Part shown: piece after piece, positions 46,579-57,415 of the stretch | Numbering within the stretch: the first letter of the stretch is position 1 | How the letters are laid out: every line of letters begins with the position of its first letter | DNA from: Bolinopsis microptera | Lineage: Eukaryota > Ctenophora > Tentaculata > Lobata > Bolinopsidae | Length of the DNA stretch: 64,000 nucleotides | Direction: 5' to 3' | Assembly (NCBI RefSeq): GCF_026151205.1 | Contig: NC_087078.1 | Coordinates: forward strand, 16,571,118 to 16,635,117 | The notes under the pieces: model-generated | Database searches by the model: none | The model's input: only the letters and a program-made list of their open reading frames with translations | What the model was told of the DNA's origin: nothing | Translations under genes and position numbers: made by a program

Positions 46579-49250
46579 TTAGCTCCTTTGACTTTCTCAG
46601 AAGATCTGCCAATGCGGTTGAAATATCCAATACGACCTTGAAAGGCCTGGAAATGTCTAGTCACTACCATACTGTTTACCAACCCTTTTTACTTTCTAAA
46701 AGGATTTCTCTTCACAACAAGAACCAGTTGTGTTTCCCAAAACAGTCTTTGTTTACTGTTACTTTGTCGCAGAGTGATCAAGAAGGGGAAGACAAATTTT
46801 AAGGAATACAAATATAATATATAGTAATTCATAGTTATATAAGTGATAAGTTCAAATCGTAGTCAATACTACCATTTCACAAAAGTGGTTTTAAGAACAA
46901 CGTTTTTAGATTTAATATAAGTGTAGGTCCGGGTCGTGCTAACAAACCGAACCCACAACAAAATTCACTGATTAACAAACAAAAGCAATAGGAAAACAAG
47001 TTTTAGGAAAAATATAATTATTATTTAACTTAACATCAGACCGGTAAAATAACACCAAACTAGTAAAATTGTTAACGGGTGATACTCGCAAAATATTTAT
47101 TTCAAATATTTGTTCCATCGTCGACGAGTCCAATTCAGCGCGTGTTTTGGTAGGTTATAAATCTATTAAAAAATCAGATTTATATGTTTTTCAACTGTGG
47201 TACACCCGGTTTTTATAAAACTGAAAACATTTACATAACTTTTGAACAAAATTTGCAATTTCTATTTTCGATTTTATATTCAGGCTAAATTTGTTACACG
47301 TTGTAGACCTGCCGCGCACGAGTGCGCGGCTGTATCGTGGATTTTCCCACAATACTAGTGAAATGACTTGTATCACGTTGTGACCCCCACGGTCGTTTCA
47401 CTATGCAATGGTAGAGTTTCTACGATACAGGGGAGCCGCGCACGCGCACTCGTGCGCGGCAGGTCATACAACGTATGACAAAATGACAATAAGGGTTGCA
47501 CGACGTAGTGAAACAAATTTAGTGAAACAAATTTAAAATTTTATCCTTTATTTTACAATCATAATATAATAATATTTATAAGCCTCCGTTTTGAAAGTTT
47601 TAAATTTTAATACATTCACATTTCTATTTAAAATTCAATTTTATGTACAAGTCAATAACTGGCCGCCAAAGCCGCGCATTCTTGAAAACAGGATTAACTT
47701 GATTATAGTTATACGACTATGTAAATTAAAAACTATCCGTGGTTTTTTCTTTTAAATAAATAAATTATAATTTTACCTAAGTCCAAAGCCAGCTTTGAAA
47801 AATTTACTATTAAATCATAATATATCGTCAACTTTAAATATTTACAATGCAACAATTCATTAATCTGTAAACACGCGTACTCCAGCCCCTAAACGCATAA
47901 ATTGTTATGCGGCGCGGCTCAAGCCGCGCACGCACGTATTATTTTATACTGTTTGCTTTCTAATAAATATCGTGCCAATGTGTACGTCTAAATTGTAAAC
48001 GTTCATGTTTTGTGTAAAGTGAATCCAATTGGGACTAGTGACAAGGATAAGGACCCAAGTGCCTGTACGGCTTTTTCGGGCCCCTGTGGACCACTACTCT
48101 TGAAATCACTCTACAACATTGAACATCTATATCTACTACGTCATTTGGCAATTATTGTCATTAATCTAACTTTCTAATTAATTGCCGAGGGGGAAGAGTA
48201 AACGCTTCACATTAAAATTCAATATACAAAATTCAAAACCATCAATACGGTATTAAATATTATGGACAAGTCTATAGATCTATTTCGTAGTCATATATTC
48301 ACATGATTTGCTTTATATTATATTATCTTAATCATTAATACTGTAATGAAGTACAGTAGGATTTGTGTTTCGAGAAAGAAAGGTTGCGGTCAAATTATTA
48401 ACAAAAGTAAACAAAAGTCCATCAGGGACTCCGTGGAGTCGAAAAAGGTACACGGCTGCTGTCTGGTGCGTAATCAGTAATACAAAGCTAAAGAGGCCAA
48501 AAACTTTTTTGAGCAAGTTAACTTTGCTGTTTTATTGAAAATATTTGCATAACGACGCGATAGCCGATTAATGATTAAAAAATTTGCAAGACAGTTGTAA
48601 AATTAAGCACAAACGGTGTTTAAAATTTAAACTTTTCGCAATAATATTTTGTAAACATGTGTGATGCAATAATGTGTTATAAATTTTACTTTACTTTACT
48701 TTACTTTTACTTCATTTTGAAACTTTGATACAATGTGATGGGCCTATTTTTTATTTGTTTTGTTTTAAGGTTAATTCAAATTTATTTAATATGATCATGA
48801 TTATGGCCAAATAATTATTTTTTAATTATACTAAAATTTAAAGCGCGCCGCGCATATTTTCGCCAATTTACACCGTAGTACGAAAATTGAGCGCTATTAA
48901 ATTTCTACAACAATAACTATAGAATTTTCAATGTTATCATTGCTGATTGCATTTCATAACTCTATTTGCCTCTATCTGATCATCGTTTCGTTGTGTAATT
49001 TGATTGTTAACTATGTTGTCATGTTTCCCCATTGATGTGGGGTCCTCATCCACATTGTTTCCCATCGATTTTATCATGTGTTAGATTATCCCTTAAAAGC
49101 CGGCTCAGCATGTGACATACTTTTTAAATTCATCATACTTTATCGTGATTTGTTGATACTGGATTGGTTTTTCGTGGATTCTCTACGGTTACACTGTTTA
49201 CGTTTGAAATGTAGGATTTGTCTGAACTAGAGAAACAAAATTGTTGAGAA
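46579..49250. other. AT-rich non-coding stretch
   Basis: I see no gene apart from the inverted-repeat element at 47,299-47,475. Short GC-rich islands (GCCGCGCAC-type) occur at 47,665, 47,910 and 48,845, resembling the ends of that element. A TTTAC repeat lies at about 48,690. Confidence 0.5.
47299..47475. mobile_element. GC-rich inverted-repeat element, ~177 bp
   Basis: The left end GACCTGCCGCGCACGAGTGC and the inner block TGTATCGTGG are mirrored by CTACGATACAGG and GCACTCGTGCGCGGCAGGTC at the right end. The arms are about 35-40 bases and far more GC-rich than the surroundings. It is probably a MITE. Confidence 0.75.
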
Positions 49251-49366
49251 GAGTTGTGGCCATTTTTAAATATTCAGAGAGATCATTTTTTTCGAAAGTT
49301 GGAGCAAGGGAAACCTAAACCTCTCAAGACCAGACTTGTGAAGCACAGATTTATGAAGCACAGGAA

Positions 49367-49693
49367 ATGGCAGACCGAGAGTACAATTTCTCATGTAGAG
49401 CCACAAAACGCCTTAAAGAAGCTATTCTCAAGCAGACAGACAACTACACAGAGGACTGGAGACACAGTAAAGGAGTGAAAACTGAGATAACGACTGAACG
49501 AAATCTCTTTTATCGACAAAAACAAGCAGAAATACGCCAGGAGCTCGAGTCAACACCACTGGCAAAGTTGATGTTCCAACTAGCGGCTGAGAAAGTTCCT
49601 CTCCAGACCCGAGAAGTCCTGCTTCTCCTTCCCCTCTTCACAAATCTATTAAGGGAGTCAGACCCACAAGTTCTGAACCTTTCCGGTTGGTGA
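49367..49693 (+). CDS. Short ORF upstream of a LINE, 108 residues, function unknown
   Basis: The charged N-terminal half (MADREYNFSCRATKRLKE) and Leu-rich C-terminal half (EVLLLLPLFTNLLRES) have protein-like composition, but I do not recognise them. It lies 87 bases before the PHD-finger ORF1 and in the same direction. It could be a 5' ORF of that LINE or a host exon. The frame ends LNLSGW-stop next to a possible GT donor. Confidence 0.35.
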   Translation: MADREYNFSCRATKRLKEAILKQTDNYTEDWRHSKGVKTEITTERNLFYRQKQAEIRQELESTPLAKLMFQLAAEKVPLQTREVLLLLPLFTNLLRESDPQVLNLSGW

Positions 49694-49780
49694 TTAAGTT
49701 TGATTTTTTGATAGAAACAAACCTGTTCCAGACGTGTTCCAGCCTTCGTTTTTGGTACTACATACCTAAATAACTTCATC

Positions 49781-52085
49781 ATGGTTGAAACAATCCCAAA
49801 ACAAAACGTCAATAATGCTAACACTTCCTCTACCCCCCAGAAAAAAGCTAAGACCCCAACAATAGTTGCTGCTGGAATGCTACGACAACTAGACACCAAC
49901 CTGCTGAAAGCTGTCCAAAGTTACTTTGCAATGGAGGCAGATAGTACTGGAAGTGGTGCATCTTGTACTGAAAGTGTCACAGGTATTTTAGGAGCTGCTA
50001 AAAATCTTAGTGGCTCTGGTTCTTCGGATTCTGAAATAACCTCTGACACTATCTGTTGCTTTAATGCCAGTGGGCAAATGTTATGTACCCTTTTATCTTT
50101 CGATGAGCATACCTATAAATTGTTACTACCAGCAGAACTGAAGTCTGATGCAACATATCTCTCTCCTGCTGAAAGGGTCAAACTACTTTCTCAGCTAACT
50201 TACTTCAAAGACCCTCAAAGCAACGAAATTGCTGAACTGGAGTGGATAGAACTGATCAGACCACAGATGTTAAGTGTCCTTTCTGACCATGGTATCACTC
50301 CTACTAATCAAGATACTGATCAGGATCTAAGACGCAGATTATATGGAAAGCAATCCTTTCGTAGCAGTCACGGTGCTGAGGATAAGGTGGCATTATTTGG
50401 TTTTACCCTTAGAGAACCTTTGGTCTGTTTGTCCACTAGCTCCTTCCCAAAGGAGGACTACACCTACAAAACTAAACTTACAACTAGCTTCGTCACTGAA
50501 AAAGTTGAATCTGCTAAGACTCAAAGCTTAACACCTAAGCATGATATGCTAGAGTCTGGCAAAAATAACTCTGTTGAACCAGGATCGAAAGAATCTCCAC
50601 AAAGATACAGGATGGAATCAAGTGAAAGGGGCACTCTATCATCAACATCATCTAGCTCACTTGTACTTGAAGGCAGTACACCTGACATCAACGAGATGGA
50701 TCAAGAAGATGGGGATGCATTCACACCTCCCAACATAACATTTAACAACACTTTTGACTACAGAATTGAATCTAGAGCTGAGGAGGGTATCAATGATACT
50801 GGTGGCTCATGTACAATCTGTAACCAAGATGTTAGCGCTGATCAGCTTCTTACATGCTATCTATGCAAACTTTCAGTTCATTACACCTGTTACAAGGTGA
50901 AACAAGTAACAGCTCACAAACAAAAGATGCGTAACCTGAGCCACACAAATTTCACAGCACTTGGAATCTCCCAGAACAACAAATGGTTTTGCAATGGCTG
51001 CAACTCTATTTCCTTTGATGATATCCTGGAAAAGATATCTCTACATACTCAGGAGAAATTCATAGATGCTGTTGAGAAAAAAGTTAAACTGGTGAATGAT
51101 ACTACCTCAAGTTCCCTTGAAGGAGATTTTGATATCTCCCAATTTTCACTCCCTGACTACCAAGATACGAAGTCACAGCAATCTGAACATGAGATTACCA
51201 ATATTCAGCAACTCAAAGACTCCATCACAATGGAACTAAGAGCTGCGCTAAAAGAAGAAGTAAAAACGTTAATCTCCGCCATAACACTATCCCATAATCC
51301 AGCTCAGAGCAAGCCCTTTACAATGTCTGCAGAAAATGTATACAAACCACCTGCATCATATTCTGAAAAGGCAAGACCACCTCACTCTCATTTGAGCACC
51401 AACACTTTCATAGAACCCCCAGTGGTCAAAGAGCTTACAAAAAAATCAGCTAGTGCAGTGCATTAAAAAGACAAGATATGGCAACATCATTCTTCAACTA
51501 AACTCTGAGGATGATATCAAACAAGTACTAAATGGATGGCAATCCCACTATTTTAAAGACACCAGTGCAAAAATAGGCACAGCGATATTCAGAATGACTG
51601 ACCAGCATCTGACAAAGCATGTAGGCATCATAAGGCATGTCCCCATAAACATTGATATGGGCTCTATCTCTGATGGACTTAAAAATGCCAATTTGAATAG
51701 CACTCACGTAACTCGCTTGGGCAAATCATCAAACTCTGTTAAAGTCATCTTTAAGTCACATGAGGATCTTACACAAGCAATAAGCAAGGGATTCGGTCTT
51801 GAACACTTATGGCTAGAAGTTGCTCAATTCAAGTTCACCAAAAAACCAATGCAATGTCATGGCTGCAAAAGATTTGGACACCCTGTGAAATGGTGCCGCA
51901 GCAAAGCAGCATGTGGATTCTGTTCCTCAGAAAACCACACTGATAAAGAATGCCCGGAGAGAACCCATCCATCAAATTACTGCTGCCGCAACTGCAGAGG
52001 AAATCATACAGCCTTCTCAAACCAATGCCCACATTTCATAGAAAAAATGAATCTGATTAAACAAAGTAACCACCATGATTACTAA
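49781..52085 (+). CDS. LINE ORF1: PHD finger, RNA-binding-like region and three zinc knuckles (one frameshift)
   Basis: Two overlapping frames, 49781-51466 and 51453-52085, read as one ancestral ORF1; the switch is near 51,460 (KSASAV / CIKKTRYGN). A C4HC3 PHD finger lies at about 50,810-51,005: CTICNQD, CYLCKLSVHYTC, WFCNGC. After the switch there is a gag-like region (IKKTRYGNIILQL) and three knuckles: CHGCKRFGHPVKWC, CGFCSSENHTDKEC and CCRNCRGNHTAFSNQC. ORF1 proteins of this kind coat element RNA. PHD fingers are known in ORF1 of CR1-like LINEs. The last codons overlap the ORF2 start by 11 bases, typical of coupled translation. One slip aside it looks recent. Confidence 0.85.
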
Positions 52086-55000
52086 AAACAACGGAAGTCT
52101 TCATATCTGTCAAATAAATGTCAGTGGGCTATCAAACAGGTCTATTACAGCAATTGATAGATTCAACTTTAAGTTCAAAAATGACATTGTGGCTCTACAA
52201 GAAACTCTACTGGATAACTCCAGACCCCACTTAAATACCTTTCATAATCTGGATACATTTTCGGTAAACAATAGCAGAGGAGTGTCCACCAGTGTTTCCC
52301 CCAGGCTTGTCCCACAACAAATCAGTGAACTTCAAGATACAACCACTGATGCACTCTGGGTCACTGTTAGGTACAATTCAACGGTAGTAATGATTGGTAA
52401 TGTATATGTAAACCACTCCCTAACTTCTACAAACAACCTGAGCTCAGCACTTACCAACATCACAAAAGCTCTCCAATACTGCTCCAAGTTCAAAATCAAA
52501 GATGTAATAATAATTGGTGACTTCAACAGTAGGCACATCTCCTGGGGAGATATCATCACAACCGACCGTGGAAGACAGCTGGATTCATTCATCGCTCAGC
52601 ATAATCTGACATGCATCACTCGCACTCCGAACACCAATACATTCGTCTCCCATAATGGTGGGAGTATCATTGACCTTGCTTTGTTGAAGGGTAAAGTATG
52701 TAGGCTATACCAATCGTCCAGCATTGACAGTGAAAGTGAACTCTTCACAGGTGCTCCAAATAGAGGTCACTTACCAATCATCCACCAATTCTGTCATGCA
52801 CAAACTGCTCAATCTGCATCTCCTCTTCTCTACTGGGACATTGATAAAACAGACTGGAATGCTTGGTGTGGATCACTTAACAGGGCCCTTCTCCTTGGCA
52901 TAACAGGCAGGATCAACTCTTACATAGACCCTCTAAAGCTGTGGCAAGACTTTAAAAACATTTTATCTGCGATTGGTAATGAATGGATTCCTCTCAAGAA
53001 AGTCAGTACCCACTCAAAACCTTTCTGGAACTCTCTCCTTACAGACCTTTCACGAACTCTTCAAGCTGCGCAGGAAACCATGAAAACCAGCTACACACCG
53101 CATAACGTCTCCCTCCACAAACAAGCAAAGGAGGAGTTTTCTAATACCTTGATATCCGAAAAAAACAAATGGATTCATCAGCAACTGGAAAATCTCAATG
53201 TTGCTCAGTCTCAAATATTCTGGAAAAAATATAAGAAGACATTGACCAATAAGCCTAACGAGTACATGGGAAATCTTATGGATGGTGGTATCCTCCACTC
53301 TGACAGAACTCAGAAAGAAAACATCTTGTACAAATCATTCTTCTCGGGTGAACACATAAATGGATACAGTTTTGATCATGTCTTCGAACAAGAAATCAAT
53401 AGCTGCTATGACAACATTATATCGACTCAGTTCCCTACCGACCAATTAGATGCAATCATTAATGATCATCTGAATGGGAAAATAGGTCTAGAGGAAGTTA
53501 CTTTAGCACTGAAGGCTCAAAATAGCAATGCCAAAAGTTTTGACACTGATAATCTCCACCCAAAAATCCTGAAACATCTGCCTGTGTCAGCTCTTCAGAT
53601 TCTAACAAAACTATATGACCTTGTCCTTGAGACTGGTGTATGGGTCTGGGAGGTATCCAATGTCACTTTCATCAAAAAGGATGGGAAGGATAACTACATG
53701 AACCCCTCTGCTTATAGACCAATATCGATATCATCATATGTTGGAAAGCTGCTAGAAAAGATCTTGGAACGAAGAATAAAGCTCCATTGCGAACTAGAGG
53801 GCTTACTCGACGAAGAGCAAGAAGGCTTTAGACCTCAAAGAAATACTGCAAGGTATCTTTATAAATTAGTAGCTACTCTAGATGAATGCAAAAGGAAAAA
53901 ACTCACTACTTTCCTGCTATGCATCGATTTTAGCAAAGCATTTGATAGTGTATGGGTGAAAGGCCTGATTTTCAAGCTCAGCAAATACCAAATACAAGGG
54001 AACATTTTGCGGATAATAAATAACTTCCTGTTATCCCGCAAAGTACGGCTGAGGGTTAACAACAGTCTCGGATTTCAACGCTCATGTGGATGGTTTGGGC
54101 TTCCCCAAGGCTCTGTCCTTGCACCCCTGCTATTTATCCTCTACATCTCGGATATGTTATGCAAGGACCAGCTCCCACTGGAATGCAGCTCTAACTCAAG
54201 CCTCTTCAAATATGCTGATGATGGAAGCATAGCAGTCTCTCACATAGATCCTATATATGTGCTCATCGAATTATGCAGTTGATGTGCAAGTACCTTCATG
54301 TCTGGTGCAGTAAGTGGAAACTTATCCCAAACTGCGACAAAAACAAGACTGAGTGTATTATGATCACACCAACATCCTCATCTGCACCTGATGTCACAGC
54401 CTTTGGACCACTCATTATCGGCAATAGACCCATAACATATACATGTCAATCAACTGTTCTTGGACTGAGGATAGACGACAAACTTACGTTCAAAAGTCAC
54501 GCAAAATTTAAATTGAAACAATGCTGGTTTGCCTGGTACAGGATCACTCAAAACTCCACCCGCCACAGAGGCCTGAATGCAAGCTCACTCAAAATGCTCT
54601 TCAAAACAGTAGTACTCACAAAACTTCTATATGCTGCTCCAATATGGCTAAAAGATAACCTAGATACTTTCAAAGACTTCTATGCCAGGGTCCTCTTGAA
54701 AATAAGTGGATCCACTCACCATCCTCCCAAAGATTTGACATCTGTCGCGCTTGGAATTCCACCCCTTGAGATATCCTACAAGATGATCACTATAAAATTC
54801 ATAATAAAAGCACTTACAAGTGACCCATTTATGCAAGGATTCATCTTACAGCTAGAGGAGGCAAAGGCCCATCGATATCAGCACCATATTGATGAGATAC
54901 GTAAGTTCCTAACGTGGACAAGGGGGTCCAACGAGCTCAACAGAAGCAGAATAGACCTTCTGACTAGTGTCCACAACGGTGTTGTCAGCTATTCAAAAGA

Positions 55001-55421
55001 CGAAATAACCCGCTTTATGGACTTCACCTGGAATAAACATCTCCTACTGAACCCTAGAATAAATCCGGGTGAGATACTGGATAACATCGATGAGAGGAGC
55101 AAAAAGTTGTTTCCTCGCTATTCAAGCAGGAGCACAGACACTAAAGTAATGTCTCTCTTGCATGGCCATGACATCACCTTCACAGCATTCAAGGCAAGGG
55201 TTGCCAACAACTGCGACCCTCAGTGTCCGAATTGTCAGATGTTGGACAACAATTACCATCGAATCTTCTCTTGTCCACTGTACCGCTGTTCCTACAGAGA
55301 AACCATTCAAGAGCACTCCACTAATGACCAACCATGCTGGTCTATCTTAAGAGATGGTAGTGATGGCAGCATCACTGCCTTCCGATCTTTAGCACAGATC
55401 GCCATCGGTGAACTATCATAG
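52075..55421 (+). CDS. LINE ORF2: endonuclease + reverse transcriptase (one frameshift)
   Basis: The frames are 52075-54282 and 54273-55421; the switch is near 54,275. The endonuclease has QINVSGLSNRS, ALQETLL, IIGDFNSRHISWGD and NRGHLPI. The reverse transcriptase has AYRPISISSYVGKLLEK, GFRPQRNTARYL, CIDFSKAFDSVW, LPQGSVLAPLLFIL and FKYADDGSIAVS, Jockey/I-like in style. The second frame holds thumb and connection regions and ends with a zinc pattern CPNCQMLDNNYHRIFSC. No RNase H domain was seen. The 3' UTR runs to about 55,900, with AAATAAAG near 55,866. Confidence 0.87.
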
Positions 55422-55945
55422 AATTGATACTTATACTTATAGTGCTCCTTCACCTCCATCCCCCTTCATGTCCTACATCTCCTTATGACATCACTCCCCC
55501 TTCAGCCTCTACTACTCCTTTACTACTCCATCTACTGCCTCATCTTCTGGACATCATTATCTTCTAGTTTAGTTGAGAATTCTCAACACCCACTTCCAAG
55601 TCGAGTACTCTCGATCCACTTAGTCCACATACCTTGCAAACTTACAGCAGGGTATTTGTAATGGTCTAAGTCCCTAATACACACCAAAGATGGTTCCTCT
55701 ATACTCAACCGTAGGAGAAGAGAATTAGGTGACTGTATTTTGTTCTAATGTTGATATTAATATAAGTATGTTCTAGTTGTTACTCCTTTTGTTTTAACGT
55801 TTTTATGGTACTCTCCTTAAATTATTTCAATGCAGTCACTCAGATGATTTTAAATCAGGACACTTAAATAAAGACACATACTCTGCCCACAATAAGGGGC
55901 CATAATTTTTAAATTATGTAACAGTATAGAATTATTATTATTATT

Positions 55946-56821
55946 GAGAAAGGGGCAAGTGCTTGGTTAACAGCACTACCTTTAAAAGAGTGTGGATATC
56001 TGATGAATAAACAACAGTTCTCAGATGCAATAGCTCTCAGATACAACCTGAACTTGAAGGACTGCCCTAAAACATGTATGTGTGGCCAGAAATACTCAGC
56101 AAACCATGCGCTCATCTGCAAACTTGGTGGATATGTGTCATTGCGCCACAACTCGCTGAGAGACACCTTTGCAGAACTAATGAGAACTGTGAAATGCAAG
56201 GATGTGCAGACTGAGCCAGTTCTTCTTCCAGTTGATGGTCTAGAGTTACCAAGGGGAACAGTCCTAGGAGACCAAGCCAGGCTGGACATTTCTGCAAGAT
56301 CGATTTGGAATGCTTCAGAGAGGGCATTTTTTGATGTAAGGGTATTTCATGCCCCAGCCTCCTCCTATGCATGCAAACCGATACCAGCAATGTACCTGTC
56401 CCATGAAAATGAGAAAAAGCGATGTTACAATGCAAGGGTTCTTGAAGTGGAGAAAGGAAGCTTCACACCTTTAGTGTTTTCGACTTCTGGTGGAATGGGT
56501 GGTGAAGCTGAGAGACTGGTCAAGAAGCTGGCCAGTAAGATGGAGTACCACACTGGCCAGAGATACTCAGACGCCGTAGGATACATAAGAAAGCGCCTTC
56601 GCTTTGAAATTCTTAGAACAACAGTGATTTCTCTCCGTGGAGACAGAGGTGCGAGAAAAAACATTGTTGATATAAACAGTCTAGATCTTAACTTGGAGCC
56701 ACAAGGCCAAGGGTAATTTTTAATTGTCAAGGGAATTTTTTGAATTCTTAAAGGGTTGATTTTATATAGGGTCATTGCTATATTATTATGTGTATGTTGT
56801 TTGAATAATTAAAAAAAAAAA
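55946..56821 (+). mobile_element. 5'-truncated retroelement: zinc-binding + restriction-endonuclease-like C-terminus, poly(A) tail
   Basis: The open frame runs from 55,949 (EKGASAWLTALPLKECG) to the stop at 56716. It has a zinc pattern CMCGQKYSANHALIC, then RHNSLRD, then ARLDISARSIW, AFFDVRVFHA, HENEKKRCYNARV and FTPLVFSTSGGMGGE. This arrangement resembles PD-(D/E)xK nucleases fused to the C-terminus of a group of invertebrate reverse transcriptases, as I recall it. A 12-A run ends it near 56,820 and TTATTATTATT abuts the 5' break, so it looks like a 5'-truncated retrotransposition. The 771-base frame is unbroken, so the insertion is young. Domestication cannot be excluded. Confidence 0.65.
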
Positions 56822-57415
56822 AGCACAGGTAGTCTCAGTCTTAATGTATAATTGTAGCTATTATACAAACTTGATACATGCTACAGGAAACATCTAAGGC
56901 TAATCATAAGAATGACCTATCCTAATTTGCAACAGAGAAGTGATATTATCCTTGACAAGACATGTTTTGCAAAATCTTGTAAAAGTTATTTATAAACCTC
57001 TTATTTATATATCTCTTTGGCTACTACATTGTTGAAATTTGTCTGTGAAATGGTTATTTTGACTATAAGTGTTTGAACTAAATATGAATTGATTGTGATT
57101 AAAAAATTTTGTTTTATTTTCTTGATCTTGGTGTTCAAGAATTCACTTCTAATTATATTACATGCTATTACTGTTTTTTATTATTTTATAGTTTCTATTA
57201 AATATTAAGGCTATCTATATAAGATAGAGATTGATTTGTTACTTAATTATAATCAAGAAAAATCAACAATAAACTATTACAGGTTAGATGTTTACCTGAG
57301 TTCTATATCTTTCGATAGCAACTCCATCTATAAATCTGATTAGCAAGTCATTCTGTATTCCACCAGTACTTGTGATCCTGGTTGCAGCTTTCAACATGTT
57401 TTATGGGCCCAACAC
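56822..57415. other. AT-rich spacer
   Basis: No gene was seen. The right-hand ~110 bases may be the 3' UTR of the minus-strand LINE that follows. Confidence 0.4.

Noticed and set aside
48328-48516. Minus-strand frame with FRLHGVPDG, like a piece of retroelement integrase
   Set aside because: Only about ten residues fit and nothing around it supports an element.
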